Shown piece after piece: positions 50,191-60,431 of a stretch of 64,000 bases of DNA. The stretch comes from Frankia nepalensis (GTDB lineage: Bacteria; Actinomycetota; Actinomycetes; Frankiales; Frankiaceae): positions 1 through 64,000 of the forward strand of contig NZ_JADWYU010000093.1 in the NCBI RefSeq assembly GCF_016786325.1, given 5' to 3'. Within the stretch, counting starts at the first letter, position 1, and each line of letters starts with the position of its first letter. The position numbers and the translations under genes are program-made. The notes beneath the pieces are model-generated. The model worked only from the letters and a program-made list of their open reading frames with translations. It did no database searches and was not told the DNA's origin.

Positions 50191-50219
50191 GTGGATGACT
50201 AGGAGCGGAGGATGAAGCT

Positions 50220-51119
50220 GTGACCGAGGCGGCGTTGCCCAGGCCGATGGCGCGGCCGCGGGCGTTCCTGCGGCTGGTGATGATCGAGCACTCGGTGTTC
50301 GCGCTGCCGTTCGCCTACGTCGCGGCGCTCGCGGCCGGGTTCGAGGTGTCGAAGTCGGTGCACTGGGCCGACCTGGCCCTGGTCACGGTCGCCATGGTCG
50401 CCGCCCGCACGTTCGCGATGGCGGCGAACCGGATCATCGACCGGGAGATCGACGCCCGGAACCCGCGCACGGCGCGGCGCGAGCTGGTCACCGGCGCCGT
50501 CGGGGTGCGTACCGCGGTCGTCGGCGCGGCGGTGGCGCTGGCCGTGTTCCTCGGCGCGGCGGCGGCGCTGGGCTGGCTGTGTCTGGCGCTCGCGCCGGCG
50601 GCGGTGGCTCCGCTGGTCGTCTACCCCTACGCCAAGCGGTTCACCGACTTCCCGCAGGTCATCCTCGGGATCGCGCAGACGGTCGCGCCGATCGGCGCCT
50701 GGATCGCGATCACCGGGCACTGGTCCTGGTCGGCGGTCCTGCTCGGTCTGGCGGTCGGTACCTGGATCGGTGGCTTCGACCTGATCTACGCCTGCCAGGA
50801 CGCCGAGGTCGACCGTCGGATCGGCGTGCGCTCGGTGCCGGCCCGGTTCGGGGTACGTGCCGCGCTCGTCGCCTCCGGGGTCACCCACGTCGTCACCTTC
50901 GTGCTGTTCGTGCTGTTCGGGCTGGCCGAGGGCTTCGGCGCCTACTGGTGGGTGGGGCTCGGGCTCACGGCCGTCGCGTTCGGCTACGAGCACGCGATCG
51001 TCACTCCGAGCGACCTGTCCCGGGTCAACCGGGCGTTCTTCACCGCGAACGGGTTCGTCGGCATCGCGCTGTTCGGCTTCGCGCTCGTCGACCTGATCGC
51101 CCGCGGCCTGACCTGGTGA
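50220..51119 (+). CDS. mqnP: UbiA-like prenyltransferase of the futalosine pathway (MqnP type)
   Basis: The 299-residue membrane enzyme has about eight helices and the two aspartate-rich motifs of UbiA proteins: ANRIIDREIDARNPRTARRE and DLIYACQDAEVDRRIGVRSV. It attaches a polyprenyl chain to the naphthoate precursor. The first motif is NRxxDxxxD as in the UbiA family, not MenA. GTG 50220 is preceded by GGAGGATG. It overlaps the UbiX gene by GTGA, so prenyltransferase and flavin prenyltransferase are co-translated, and UbiD precedes. Confidence 0.92.
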   Translation: MTEAALPRPMARPRAFLRLVMIEHSVFALPFAYVAALAAGFEVSKSVHWADLALVTVAMVAARTFAMAANRIIDREIDARNPRTARRELVTGAVGVRTAVVGAAVALAVFLGAAAALGWLCLALAPAAVAPLVVYPYAKRFTDFPQVILGIAQTVAPIGAWIAITGHWSWSAVLLGLAVGTWIGGFDLIYACQDAEVDRRIGVRSVPARFGVRAALVASGVTHVVTFVLFVLFGLAEGFGAYWWVGLGLTAVAFGYEHAIVTPSDLSRVNRAFFTANGFVGIALFGFALVDLIARGLTW

Positions 51120-51934
51120 CCCCTCCCGGCGCCGCCGACGCCGGCCGGGACGGCGATCCTGGCTCGGACAGCGGTGCCAGCTGGGGCGGCGATGCCGGCT
51201 GGGACGCCGATGCCGACGTCGGCCGGGACGGCGAGGGGGCGCGCCGGCTGCCCTGGGTGGTGGGGGTGAGCGGCGCGAGCGGAACGCCGTACGCGGCCTC
51301 GGTGCTGCGCGGGCTGCTCGCCGCCGGCCTGCCGGTGGACCTGGTGGTCTCCCGCGCCGCCCGGCTTACCCTGCTCGACGAGACCGGGATCGCCTGGCGG
51401 GACGGCGCCGGCGCCTGGCCGGGCGCGCTCGCCGACTGGCTGGGCGCGACGCTCGCCGGCGACCGGCGGCCCGACCGGGACCAGATCACGGCCCGGATCG
51501 CCGAGCTCGCGCGGGTCCACGGCGCCGACAACCTGGCCGCCGGACCGAGCAGCGGCTCCTACCCCACCCGGGGAATGATCGTCGTCCCGGCCAGCACCGC
51601 GTCGATCGCCGGGATCGCGCTCGGCCTGTCGAAGGACCTGCTGCAGCGTGCCGCGGACGTCACGCTCAAGGAGGGCCGCCGGCTGGTCGTCGTGCCGCGG
51701 GAGATGCCGTTCACCGGCGCCACCCTGCGCCACCTGGTCGACCTGCACGCGGCGGGCGCCGTGGTGGCGGCGGCGAGCCCCGGCTTCTACGCCGGCGCCG
51801 TGGACGCCCAGGCGCTCGTCGACTTCGTCGCCGGGCGGGTGCTCGACGCGGCCGGTGTGGCGAACACCCTGTTCCGGCGCTGGACGGGCGAACTGGGCGC
51901 GGCTCGTGCGGATCGACCGGGCCTGGCACAGTAG
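51116..51934 (+). CDS. ubiX: UbiX flavin prenyltransferase
   Basis: The 272-residue protein has the UbiX core from residue 46: WVVGVSGASGTPYAASVLRG, AGPSSGSYPTRGMIVVPAST, SIAGIALGLSKDLLQRAADV and RLVVVPREMPFTGATLRHLV. It makes prenylated FMN for UbiD. The first 45 residues are an Asp/Gly-rich extension with DGDPGSDSGASWGGDAGWDA, absent in typical 190-residue members, and the region from 115 to 145 holds another insertion. GTG 51116 lies in the ubiA stop; a start closer to the core cannot be excluded. Confidence 0.92.
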   Translation: MTPPGAADAGRDGDPGSDSGASWGGDAGWDADADVGRDGEGARRLPWVVGVSGASGTPYAASVLRGLLAAGLPVDLVVSRAARLTLLDETGIAWRDGAGAWPGALADWLGATLAGDRRPDRDQITARIAELARVHGADNLAAGPSSGSYPTRGMIVVPASTASIAGIALGLSKDLLQRAADVTLKEGRRLVVVPREMPFTGATLRHLVDLHAAGAVVAAASPGFYAGAVDAQALVDFVAGRVLDAAGVANTLFRRWTGELGAARADRPGLAQ

Positions 51935-52046
51935 ACGAGAACGGCGCGTGGCGCGCGAACGGCGCGGACGTGGCCGGCCTAGCCGGATCAGAGGCCTGTC
52001 TGGAGCGGAGGCCTCCTGGATCACGGCGGCGGCCGACCACCGAACC

Positions 52047-52091
52047 GTGAACCAAAGATCTGTGAACCAACGAACTGCGGACCAAGAAACG
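52047..52091 (+). repeat. 15-bp tandem units before the DUF4229 gene
   Basis: Three 15-base units (52047-52061, 52062-52076, 52077-52091) share GTGAACCAA or GCGGACCAA followed by a variable hexamer. They sit 15 bases before the ATG of the next gene and could be operator repeats or chance duplications. Confidence 0.45.
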
Positions 52092-52105
52092 GGGAGAACG
52101 CGACG

Positions 52106-52492
52106 ATGGCACGCGGGCGTGGAAACGGGGTGGCCAAGCCGAAGACGCCGGCCCAGCCGAAGGGTCAGCCGGCCAAGCCGAAGGTCGCCGCCACCCCGGC
52201 GAAGAGCGCCGCGAAGGCGCGCAAGCCGGAAATAGAGCCGCCCGACCTGAAAGCCGCGCTGCCGTACTTCCTCGTCCGGATCGCGGTCTTCGTCGTGCTC
52301 ACCATGGTGTTGATCGCCGTCGGCGTGAACGTCATCTGGTCGCTGCTGTTCGGGATGGCCGCGGCGGCGGTGGTGACCTACCCGATCGCCCGCATCCAGA
52401 AGCGCGTCTCCCGCCGTCAGGGCGACACGCCAGCCGCCGCCAAGCCAGACAAGGCCGCCAAGCCCGCGAAGCCCGCCAAGCCAGGCAAGTAA
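52106..52492 (+). CDS. DUF4229-like small membrane protein
   Basis: The 128-residue protein has a Lys/Pro/Ala-rich N terminus (about 45 residues), two membrane helices (FLVRIAVFVVLTMVLIAVGV and IWSLLFGMAAAAVVTYPIA) and a Lys/Ala-rich repetitive tail (KPDKAAKPAKPAKPGK). Spacing and sequence resemble DUF4229 proteins often placed beside menaquinone genes. A second such protein occurs at 54187. The function is not known. Start ATG 52106 has GGGGAGAACGC upstream. Confidence 0.72.
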   Translation: MARGRGNGVAKPKTPAQPKGQPAKPKVAATPAKSAAKARKPEIEPPDLKAALPYFLVRIAVFVVLTMVLIAVGVNVIWSLLFGMAAAAVVTYPIARIQKRVSRRQGDTPAAAKPDKAAKPAKPAKPGK

Positions 52493-52606
52493 CGGGTAGG
52501 TGGCGCGCTCGCCGCGTGGCGAGCGCTCCCGTGGGCCGCTCGCGGCCCTGTGGCGCCGATCCCGTTGTTGATGATCACCGGGTCGGTGGGACTACGCTTC
52601 TGGTCT

Positions 52607-53755
52607 ATGGATGCCGGTCGAAAGCGGGAGATCGAGGAGAAGGTCCACGCCGGGGAGCGGCTGGACCGGGCCGACGGCGAGGCGCTCTACGCCAGCGACG
52701 ACCTGGCCTGGCTGGGCAGCCTCGCGCACGAGGTGCGGACCCGCAAGAACGGGAACCAGACGTTCTTCAACGTCAACCGGCACCTCAACCTGACGAACGT
52801 CTGCTCGGCGTCCTGCGCCTACTGCTCGTTCCAGCGCAAGCCCGGCGAGGCCGACGCCTACACGATGCGCATCGAGGAGGCCGTCCGGCTGGCGAAGGAC
52901 ATGGAGCCGGCCGGCATCACCGAGCTGCACATCGTCAACGGCCTGCACCCGACGCTGCCCTGGCGGTACTACCCGCGCTCGCTGCGCGAGCTGCGCGCCG
53001 CGCTGCCCGGGGTGGCGCTGAAGGCGTTCACCGCCACCGAGATCCACTGGTTCGAGAAGATCAGCGGCCTGACCGCTGACGAGATCCTCGACGAGCTGAT
53101 CGACGCGGGCCTGGAGTCGCTGACCGGCGGCGGCGCGGAGATCTTCGACTGGGAGGTCCGCCAGCAGATCGTCGGCCATGAGACCCACTGGGAGGACTGG
53201 TCGCGCATCCACCGGCTGGCGCATTCCAAGGGCCTGCGCACGCCGTGCACGATGCTCTACGGCCACGTCGAGGAGCCCCGGCACCGCGTCGACCACGTGC
53301 TGCGGCTGCGGGAACTGCAGGACGAGACGGGTGGCTTCGCCGTCTTCATCCCGCTGCGGTTCCAGCACGACGCGGCCGGCGATCCGCGCAACCGCCTGAT
53401 GAACCAGCCGATGGCGACGGGCGCCGAGGCACTCAAGACGTTCGCGGTCTCCCGGCTGCTGTTCGACAACGTCGACCACATCAAGTGCTTCTGGGTGATG
53501 CACGGCCTCACCACCGCTCAGCTCGCGCTGAACTTCGGCGCGGACGACCTGGACGGCTCCGTGGTCGAATACAAGATCACTCACGACGCGGACCGGTTTG
53601 GCACGCCGAACACGATGACCCGCGAGGACCTGCTCGAGGTGATCCGTGACGCCGGCTTCCAGCCCGTCGAGCGCGACACCCGTTACCGCGTGATCCGGAC
53701 TTACGACGGCCCGGACCCGGCCCGTCGCGACATCCCCCAGCCAATCGACGCGTGA
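52607..53755 (+). CDS. mqnE: Aminofutalosine synthase (radical SAM) MqnE
   Basis: The 382-residue enzyme has the radical SAM motif in NVCSASCAYCSFQRKPGE (CxxxCxxC), then ITELHIVNGLHPTLPWRYYP, LESLTGGGAEIFDWEVRQQI, TPCTMLYGHVEEPRHRVDHV and VMHGLTTAQLALNFGADDLD. It joins 3-[(1-carboxyvinyl)oxy]benzoate to SAM-derived adenosyl to give aminofutalosine. ATG 52607 is used; upstream in-frame codons to 52550 are unlike the family. A TACGCT hexamer nine bases before the ATG might give a leaderless message. mqnA follows 0.7 kb downstream after two small membrane proteins. Confidence 0.95.
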   Translation: MDAGRKREIEEKVHAGERLDRADGEALYASDDLAWLGSLAHEVRTRKNGNQTFFNVNRHLNLTNVCSASCAYCSFQRKPGEADAYTMRIEEAVRLAKDMEPAGITELHIVNGLHPTLPWRYYPRSLRELRAALPGVALKAFTATEIHWFEKISGLTADEILDELIDAGLESLTGGGAEIFDWEVRQQIVGHETHWEDWSRIHRLAHSKGLRTPCTMLYGHVEEPRHRVDHVLRLRELQDETGGFAVFIPLRFQHDAAGDPRNRLMNQPMATGAEALKTFAVSRLLFDNVDHIKCFWVMHGLTTAQLALNFGADDLDGSVVEYKITHDADRFGTPNTMTREDLLEVIRDAGFQPVERDTRYRVIRTYDGPDPARRDIPQPIDA

Positions 53756-53857
53756 GCGCGGTTCCCGCCGGCCGCGGCCGTGGTCGGCGGGAGCGATGAT
53801 TGAACCGAACCTCCCAAGTCGGCAAGCTGATCCGGGAGGAACCCCGGGAGCGAACCA

Positions 53858-55400
<1,543 letters not shown>

Positions 55401-55415
55401 CCCCGACGCCCCAGG

Positions 55416-56564
55416 TCAGACCGGGGGGTGGAAGGCGCGGGAGAGGCCGGACGGGGGCCGGTGGGGGCGGCCGCTGGTGGTGGCGTACCGGGCGAACCGG
55501 CCCTTGACCAGCGCGACGAGGCGGGGGGTGCTCGCCCGCCCGCCGGGGGCCGTCATCAGGTCCGCGAGGCCATGCCACGGCGGGCTCGCCGGCTCGGTGT
55601 CGACCGTCGGCCGTTCCTGCGTCGTCGCCAGCCGGCCGGCGGCCAGCTCGTCGGCGCGCCGCACGATCGGGTCGGAGGACCCTTCGGCGCCGGTGGTGCC
55701 GGTCGCGCCGGTCGTGCCCGCAGAGTGGCCGTCGGCCGGGTAGCCGTCGGCGAGGACCAGCGGGCCGGGCTCGGCGAGGCCCGGCGGGCCGTGGGACGGC
55801 GGCGCGTCGGCGGGAAGCGGGTCGCCGGGCGCGCCGGCGTGGTGGCGGGCGACGAGCTCCGCGTGCCGCATGGCCTCGTCGACCAGCCGGTTGACCGCGA
55901 GCGTCCAGGCTCGCAGGCCCTCGTGGCCGGTGAGCTCGGTGAACACCGCCGCCTCCAGGCAGCAGGTGCCCGCGCCGGCCAGCTCACCCTGGTCGAGCAG
56001 CGCGATCGCCAACAGGCCAGCCAGGTGCCCGGCGATCATGTAGAGCCGGAACTGCTGGTGCGGCAGCATGGGGGTGCGCAGCAGGCCGTCGACGAACTCC
56101 TGCTGGTCGAGCACCCGGTCCGTGATGTCGCGCGGGCTGAGGCTGTCGGCCATCGCGATCAGTTCCCCGACCATCCGGTCGAGGTAGTCGAGGTCGGTGT
56201 CGCAGCGCCGGTTGTGCAGCAGGTCGTGCACCCGGCGGCGGGACTCGCGCTCCGGGTCGCGTGGGCGGCGCAGCCGCGCGTCCCGCGCGGCCGCGGCCTC
56301 GTCGCGCAGCGCGATCAGCACCCCGTCGGCGCGCAGCGCCGCGTCGACGGCGATGACCACCGGCCGCGGCGGGACCCCTCTGCTGGGCTGCTCCAACTGG
56401 CTCACGTACTGACGGCTGTACCCGGTCAACTGGGCCACGTCATCGCGGGAGAGCCCGCGGGCGCACCGGCGGCGTCGGACCTCCTGGTGGAAGACCTCCT
56501 CCGCGGTGGCCGTCTCTTCCGGGCCACGGCTGCTCTGCCGGCCGCCCGAATGCCGCATCTGCAC
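55416..56564 (-). CDS. XRE-family transcriptional regulator
   Basis: The 382-residue protein has an N-terminal helix-turn-helix (RCARGLSRDDVAQLTGYSRQ then YVSQLEQPSRGVPPRPVV) followed by a helical region (about 110-240) of the type found in large actinobacterial regulators of differentiation, and an Ala/Pro/Gly-rich C terminus. Ligand and targets are unknown. It converges with mqnA with 15 bases between stops. ATG 56564 is the first in-frame start, another ATG lies at 56558. Such regulators often come with a DUF397 gene, absent here. Confidence 0.85.
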   Translation of the reverse strand: MQMRHSGGRQSSRGPEETATAEEVFHQEVRRRRCARGLSRDDVAQLTGYSRQYVSQLEQPSRGVPPRPVVIAVDAALRADGVLIALRDEAAAARDARLRRPRDPERESRRRVHDLLHNRRCDTDLDYLDRMVGELIAMADSLSPRDITDRVLDQQEFVDGLLRTPMLPHQQFRLYMIAGHLAGLLAIALLDQGELAGAGTCCLEAAVFTELTGHEGLRAWTLAVNRLVDEAMRHAELVARHHAGAPGDPLPADAPPSHGPPGLAEPGPLVLADGYPADGHSAGTTGATGTTGAEGSSDPIVRRADELAAGRLATTQERPTVDTEPASPPWHGLADLMTAPGGRASTPRLVALVKGRFARYATTSGRPHRPPSGLSRAFHPPV

Positions 56565-56861
56565 CCCACTGATCCCGGCGGCGTGTCATCCTGTCGCCCG
56601 AGAAGCCGATCGTGCTGACCGGCCGATCGTGCGACGACCCGCGCGCATGTAACTGTTCGTGGTCAGAATATTGCGTCGAGCGGCCTTCTCCGCTAGAGGT
56701 CAAAGGTCCTATACGCGCACGGTTACCCAAATAACTGCCCGTATCTAGGCCGATCCCTTCCTCGACCGGTCGTCATTCCTGACTCCTTCGGAGCGTTGGG
56801 CTCGCCCGGGTCATCCGTGAATACCACCCCGAATGACGATGGGCATACCCTGCGTGCTCCG
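56565..56861. other. Divergent intergenic region, AT-richer, no gene seen
   Basis: The region between the XRE gene and the receiver protein includes a low-GC stretch (56650-56750) with a GGTCA-A-AGGTC direct repeat near 56698. It should hold the XRE promoter. No frame looks coding. Confidence 0.45.
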
Positions 56862-56868
56862 GTAGAAC
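56840..56868 (+). promoter_or_regulatory. Promoter of the receiver protein, possibly leaderless
   Basis: TGGGCA (56840-56845) and TAGAAC (56863-56868) are 17 bases apart. The start point would coincide with GTG 56876, so the transcript may be leaderless; no Shine-Dalgarno sequence is present. Confidence 0.4.
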
Positions 56869-56875
56869 GGTGCGA

Positions 56876-57325
56876 GTGGACCGCCGCATCGACGACCTGG
56901 GTGTCGCTGGTGGGCCTGGGTCGTCGAACGGCGCGGGCTCGGCTCCGCTGCGCGTGGTCGTCGCGGACGACGCCGACGGCGTGCGCGAGCTGATCTGCCT
57001 GCTGCTGGATCTGGAGCCGGACTTCACCGTCGTCGGCCGGGCGGCCAACGGCGCCGAGGCGGTCGACCTGGTCGCCGAGACCGGCCCCGACCTCGTCCTC
57101 CTGGACGTCGCGATGCCCGTGCTCGACGGGATCGCCGCGCTGCCGCGCGTTCGCAGGCTGGCCCCGTCCGCCCGGGTCGTCATCTTCACCGGGTTCTCCG
57201 CGCACACGGTGCGCGACGAGGCTCTGGCCCTCGGCGCCGACGACGTGCTGGAGAAGGGCGTCGGCTCCGGGCCGCTGGTCGCCCGGCTGCGCGCGGTGTG
57301 CCAGCGCCAGGCTCCCGCCGGCTGA
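56876..57325 (+). CDS. Stand-alone response regulator receiver protein
   Basis: The 149-residue product is a single receiver domain: PLRVVVADDADGVRELICLL, phospho-acceptor Asp in DLVLLDVAMPVLDGIAALPR, threonine in VVIFTGFSAH and the switch lysine in ADDVLEKGVGSG. No output domain follows; the protein ends soon after the fifth helix. Single-domain receivers act in phosphorelays or bind other proteins. No kinase gene is adjacent. GTG 56876 is chosen from the promoter position, with GTG 56870 in the same frame. Confidence 0.85.
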   Translation: MDRRIDDLGVAGGPGSSNGAGSAPLRVVVADDADGVRELICLLLDLEPDFTVVGRAANGAEAVDLVAETGPDLVLLDVAMPVLDGIAALPRVRRLAPSARVVIFTGFSAHTVRDEALALGADDVLEKGVGSGPLVARLRAVCQRQAPAG

Positions 57326-57349
57326 CCCGGATGGCAAACTCTCCCTATC

Positions 57350-57366
57350 TCGACTGGTATAGTCGA
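57350..57366 (+). promoter_or_regulatory. Dyad overlapping the -10 region of the sulfite reductase operon
   Basis: TCGACT-GGTAT-AGTCGA is a perfect inverted repeat and contains TATAGT (57358-57363), a good -10 hexamer. A repressor bound here would block the promoter. The predicted start point near 57370 is about 100 bases before the leader peptide ATG. Confidence 0.55.
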
Positions 57367-57466
57367 CTTAACGTGATGGCACCGAGCACGACGCAGCTCC
57401 GAGTGCCGAGAATCGATTGCGCCACAACTCCGGCGTCACGGTCACATCTGTGAAACGATGGGCCGC

Positions 57467-57631
57467 ATGACCGCGCCCCGCCAGACGCCCGCCCCTCGGG
57501 GTGGCGTTGGCGTCCGCCCGGTGGATCTCTTTGCCGCCGGCGCCGAGGGCGTCCCGGAGCTTCTTCTGGTCGCGCGACTGCACGTCGACCTGCTCCGGGT
57601 GGCCAGCGCCGGCTGTCGCCGCGCTCGCTGA
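57467..57631 (+). CDS. Leader peptide ORF upstream of sulfite reductase
   Basis: ATG 57467 opens a 54-codon frame whose end reads LLLVARLHVDLLRVASAGCR. This resembles the HVDLxRVxSxxC leader peptides annotated before sulfur-assimilation genes in streptomycetes, and cysteine-containing leader peptides are known to attenuate such operons in mycobacteria. GTG 57521 is a second in-frame start. The stop is 60 bases before the reductase ATG. Low cysteine supply would stall ribosomes at the single Cys codon near the end; this regulatory role is inference. Confidence 0.65.
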   Translation: MTAPRQTPAPRGGVGVRPVDLFAAGAEGVPELLLVARLHVDLLRVASAGCRRAR

Positions 57632-57691
57632 TCTCAGCCCTGCGCCGTCGCCTCGGCGGCGCTCCGCATTTCCAGCGTCGCGAGAGAGCAC

Positions 57692-59398
57692 ATGACTTCT
57701 CCAGCACGGCCCCGTTCCGCGCGCCCCGCTCGCCCGAAGGGCCAGGGACAGTGGGCGCTCGGCTACTCCGAGCCGCTCAACGCCAACGAGCGGATGAAGA
57801 AGGACCAGGGCGGCCTCGAGGTCCGGGACCGGATCCTCAACCGCTACCCCTACACCGGTTTCGACAGCATCGACCCGCAGGACCTGCGCGGCCGGTTCCG
57901 CTGGTGGGGCCTCTACACCCAGCGCAAGCCCGGCATCGACGGCGGGCGCACCGCGATCCTGGAGCCCGAGGAGATCGAGGACTCCTACTTCATGCAGCGG
58001 ATCCGGCTCGACGGCGGCCGGATGACCTCCGACCAGCTGCGGGTCATCGGCGACATCTCGACCCGCTACGGCCGGGACGTCGCCGACGTCACCGACCGGC
58101 AGAACATCCAGCTGCACTGGATCCGGATCGAGGACGTCCCGGCGATCTGGGGCGCGCTCGAGGCCAACGGCATGACCACCCAGGAGTCCTGCGGCGACAC
58201 CCCGCGGGTCATGCTCGGCTGCCCGCTCGCCGGCGTCGACGGCGACGAGATCATCGACGCCACCCCGGTGATCGACGAGACCGTGCGCCGCTTCGTCGGC
58301 GACCCGTCGCTGGCGAACCTGCCGCGCAAGTTCAAGTCGGCGATGTCCGGCTGCGCCGACCACTGCACGCTGCACGAGATCAACGACATCGCCTTCGTCG
58401 GCGTCGTCCACCCGGAGCTCGGCGCCGGCTACGACCTGTGGGTCGGCGGCGGCCTGTCGACGAACCCGAAGCTCGGCGTGCGCCTCGGCACGTTCGTGAC
58501 GCCGGAGCGCGTCGCCGAGGTCTGGCACGGCGTCGCGCAGCTGTTCCGTGACTACGGCTACCGCCGGATGCGCACGCGCGCCCGCCTGAAGTTCCTGGTC
58601 GCCGACATGGGCGTCGAGTGGGTGCGGGCGACCCTGGAGAAGGAGTACCTGGAGGCGCCGCTGCCGGACGGCCCGCCGCCGGCGCCGCCGCGCTCCGAGG
58701 GCCGCGACCACGTCGGCGCGCACCGCCAGGCCGACGGCAACTTCGCGGTCGGCTTCGCGCCGCGCGCCGGCCGGCTCACCGGGACGACGCTGACCGCCGT
58801 CGCGAACCTCGCCGACCAGTACGGCCAGGGCCGGATCCGCGCGACCACGTCGCAGAAGCTCGTCATCCTCGACGTCACCGAGGCCGACGTGCCGGCGCTG
58901 GAGGCCGCGCTCGCCGAGCTCGACCTGGTCGTGCGCCCGAGCGTCTTCCGCCGGGGCACGATGGCCTGCACCGGCATCGAGTTCTGCAAGCTCGCGATCG
59001 TCGAGACCAAGGCCAACGCCGCGAAGCTGATCGAGGAGCTGGAGCGGCGGCTCCCGGACTTCGACGAGCCGATCGGCATCAACGTCAACGGCTGCCCGAA
59101 CGCCTGCGCCCGGTTCCAGGTCGCCGACATCGGCCTGAAGGGCTCGCTCGTGCCCGGGCCAGCCGGCGAGATGGTCGAGGGCTTCCAGCTACACCTGGGC
59201 GGCCACCTCGGCGGCCGGTCGCGCCTGGGCCGCAAGTCCCGCGGCCTCAAGATCACCTCCGATGAGCTGGTGGACTACGTCGTCGGCCTGCTGAAGGCCT
59301 ACCAGGCCGACCGCGCCGTCGGCGAGGCGTTCGCCGACTGGGTGGAGCGGGCCGACGAGGCAGCGCTGACCCACGACGCGGTCATGGCACGGCTGTGA
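57692..59398 (+). CDS. sirA: Assimilatory ferredoxin-sulfite/nitrite reductase
   Basis: The 568-residue enzyme has two ferrodoxin-like half repeats and the siroheme/4Fe-4S ligands CTGIEFCKLAIVETKANA and INVNGCPNACARFQVADIG (CxxxxxC and CxxxC). A DxxxRQNxQLHW-like segment DVTDRQNIQLHWIRIEDV and a TSQKLVILDV segment provide siroheme and substrate contacts. It reduces sulfite to sulfide with electrons from ferredoxin; close relatives reduce nitrite, but cysH next door supports sulfite. It is preceded by a leader peptide and followed with overlap by a zinc-ribbon protein and cysH. Confidence 0.93.
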   Translation: MTSPARPRSARPARPKGQGQWALGYSEPLNANERMKKDQGGLEVRDRILNRYPYTGFDSIDPQDLRGRFRWWGLYTQRKPGIDGGRTAILEPEEIEDSYFMQRIRLDGGRMTSDQLRVIGDISTRYGRDVADVTDRQNIQLHWIRIEDVPAIWGALEANGMTTQESCGDTPRVMLGCPLAGVDGDEIIDATPVIDETVRRFVGDPSLANLPRKFKSAMSGCADHCTLHEINDIAFVGVVHPELGAGYDLWVGGGLSTNPKLGVRLGTFVTPERVAEVWHGVAQLFRDYGYRRMRTRARLKFLVADMGVEWVRATLEKEYLEAPLPDGPPPAPPRSEGRDHVGAHRQADGNFAVGFAPRAGRLTGTTLTAVANLADQYGQGRIRATTSQKLVILDVTEADVPALEAALAELDLVVRPSVFRRGTMACTGIEFCKLAIVETKANAAKLIEELERRLPDFDEPIGINVNGCPNACARFQVADIGLKGSLVPGPAGEMVEGFQLHLGGHLGGRSRLGRKSRGLKITSDELVDYVVGLLKAYQADRAVGEAFADWVERADEAALTHDAVMARL

Positions 59399-59622
59399 GT
59401 ACGACGGGCCGCGCGGTCCCCTTCTACTGCCCCTACTGCGGCGAGGAGGACCTCGTGCCCGAGGTTCCGGCCGGCGCGACCGGCGAGGGCCACGGGCACT
59501 GGGCCTGCCGTTCCTGCCGGCGCGCGTTCCGGCTGAGCCTCACCGCGCTCGCCAGCGCCAGCACGGCCACCACCCCGACGAACCACGGGCCAGTCCCGAC
59601 CACTCCGGAGGAGACCCCCTGA
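59395..59622 (+). CDS. Small zinc-ribbon protein of the sulfur operon
   Basis: The 75-residue protein has VPFYCPYCGEEDLVPEVP and WACRSCRRAFRLSLTA, two CxxC pairs that can hold zinc, then a Thr/Pro-rich tail. It overlaps the reductase stop and ends with its stop codon overlapping the ATG of cysH. Similar short proteins lie between sulfite reductase and CysH genes in other actinobacteria. Its function is not known; an assembly or delivery role for the metalloenzymes beside it is possible. Confidence 0.8.
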   Translation: MSTTGRAVPFYCPYCGEEDLVPEVPAGATGEGHGHWACRSCRRAFRLSLTALASASTATTPTNHGPVPTTPEETP

Positions 59623-60293
59623 TGGACGCCGCGTTGAAGACCCGCGCCCTGCGGGCCGGCCGGGACCTGGCCGAGGCGCCCGCCGAGGAGGTGCTGCGCT
59701 GGGCGGTCGAGGAGTTCGGCACCAAGCTGGTCGTCGCCGCCTCGATGGCGGAGGCCGTCCTCGTCGACATGCTCGCGAGCATCCGTTCGGACGTGCCGGT
59801 CGTCTTCATCGACACCGGCTACCACTTCGCGGAGACGATCGGCACCCGAGACGCGGTGGCCGCCACCTACAACCTGCCGCTGATCAGCGTCCGGCCGCAG
59901 CTGACCGTCGCCGGCCAGGACGCCGTCCACGGCAAGGACCTGTACGCGCGCGACCCGGACCTGTGCTGCCGGATGCGCAAGGTCGTGCCCCTGGACCGGG
60001 CGCTCGCCCCGTACAAGGCGTGGGCGGCCGGCTCGCGGCGGGCCGAGTCGGACAGCCGCCGTGAGCTGCCGGTCGTCGCCTGGGACGAGCGGCGCGGCAA
60101 GGTGAAGATCCACCCGCTGGCCACGTGGACCGACGAGGACGTCGACCGCTACGTCGCCGAGCACAACGTGCTGGTCAACCCGCTGCTGTCCGACGGCTAC
60201 AACTCCGTCGGCTGCTGGCCGTGCACCCAGCGCGGTGCCGGCCGGGCCGGCCGCTGGGCCGGCAGCACGAAGACGGAGTGCGGCATCCACTAG
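59622..60293 (+). CDS. cysH: Adenylyl-sulfate / phosphoadenylyl-sulfate reductase
   Basis: The 223-residue enzyme has VPVVFIDTGYHFAETIGT, the [4Fe-4S] cysteine pairs in DLCCRMRKVVPL and GCWPCTQRGAGRAGRW, and the catalytic cysteine in KTECGIH at the end. The CC...CxxC cluster shows the iron-sulfur type that normally reduces adenylyl sulfate (APS) to sulfite, as in mycobacteria. It feeds sulfite to the reductase encoded just upstream. Sulfate activation genes (cysD, cysN or sat) are not in the window. Confidence 0.94.
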   Translation: MDAALKTRALRAGRDLAEAPAEEVLRWAVEEFGTKLVVAASMAEAVLVDMLASIRSDVPVVFIDTGYHFAETIGTRDAVAATYNLPLISVRPQLTVAGQDAVHGKDLYARDPDLCCRMRKVVPLDRALAPYKAWAAGSRRAESDSRRELPVVAWDERRGKVKIHPLATWTDEDVDRYVAEHNVLVNPLLSDGYNSVGCWPCTQRGAGRAGRWAGSTKTECGIH

Positions 60294-60431
60294 CTCCCCC
60301 GCCGGTGGTCAGTCAGAAGCAATGCCCTTCGGCACACGGTGTAGTCCGAACGGGCCGCTCGGCGGGCCGCCTGCCCGTTGCCGTGCCGGCTGTTGCCGGC
60401 TGTCGGGCGTTATGCCAGTAACGTTCCGTAG

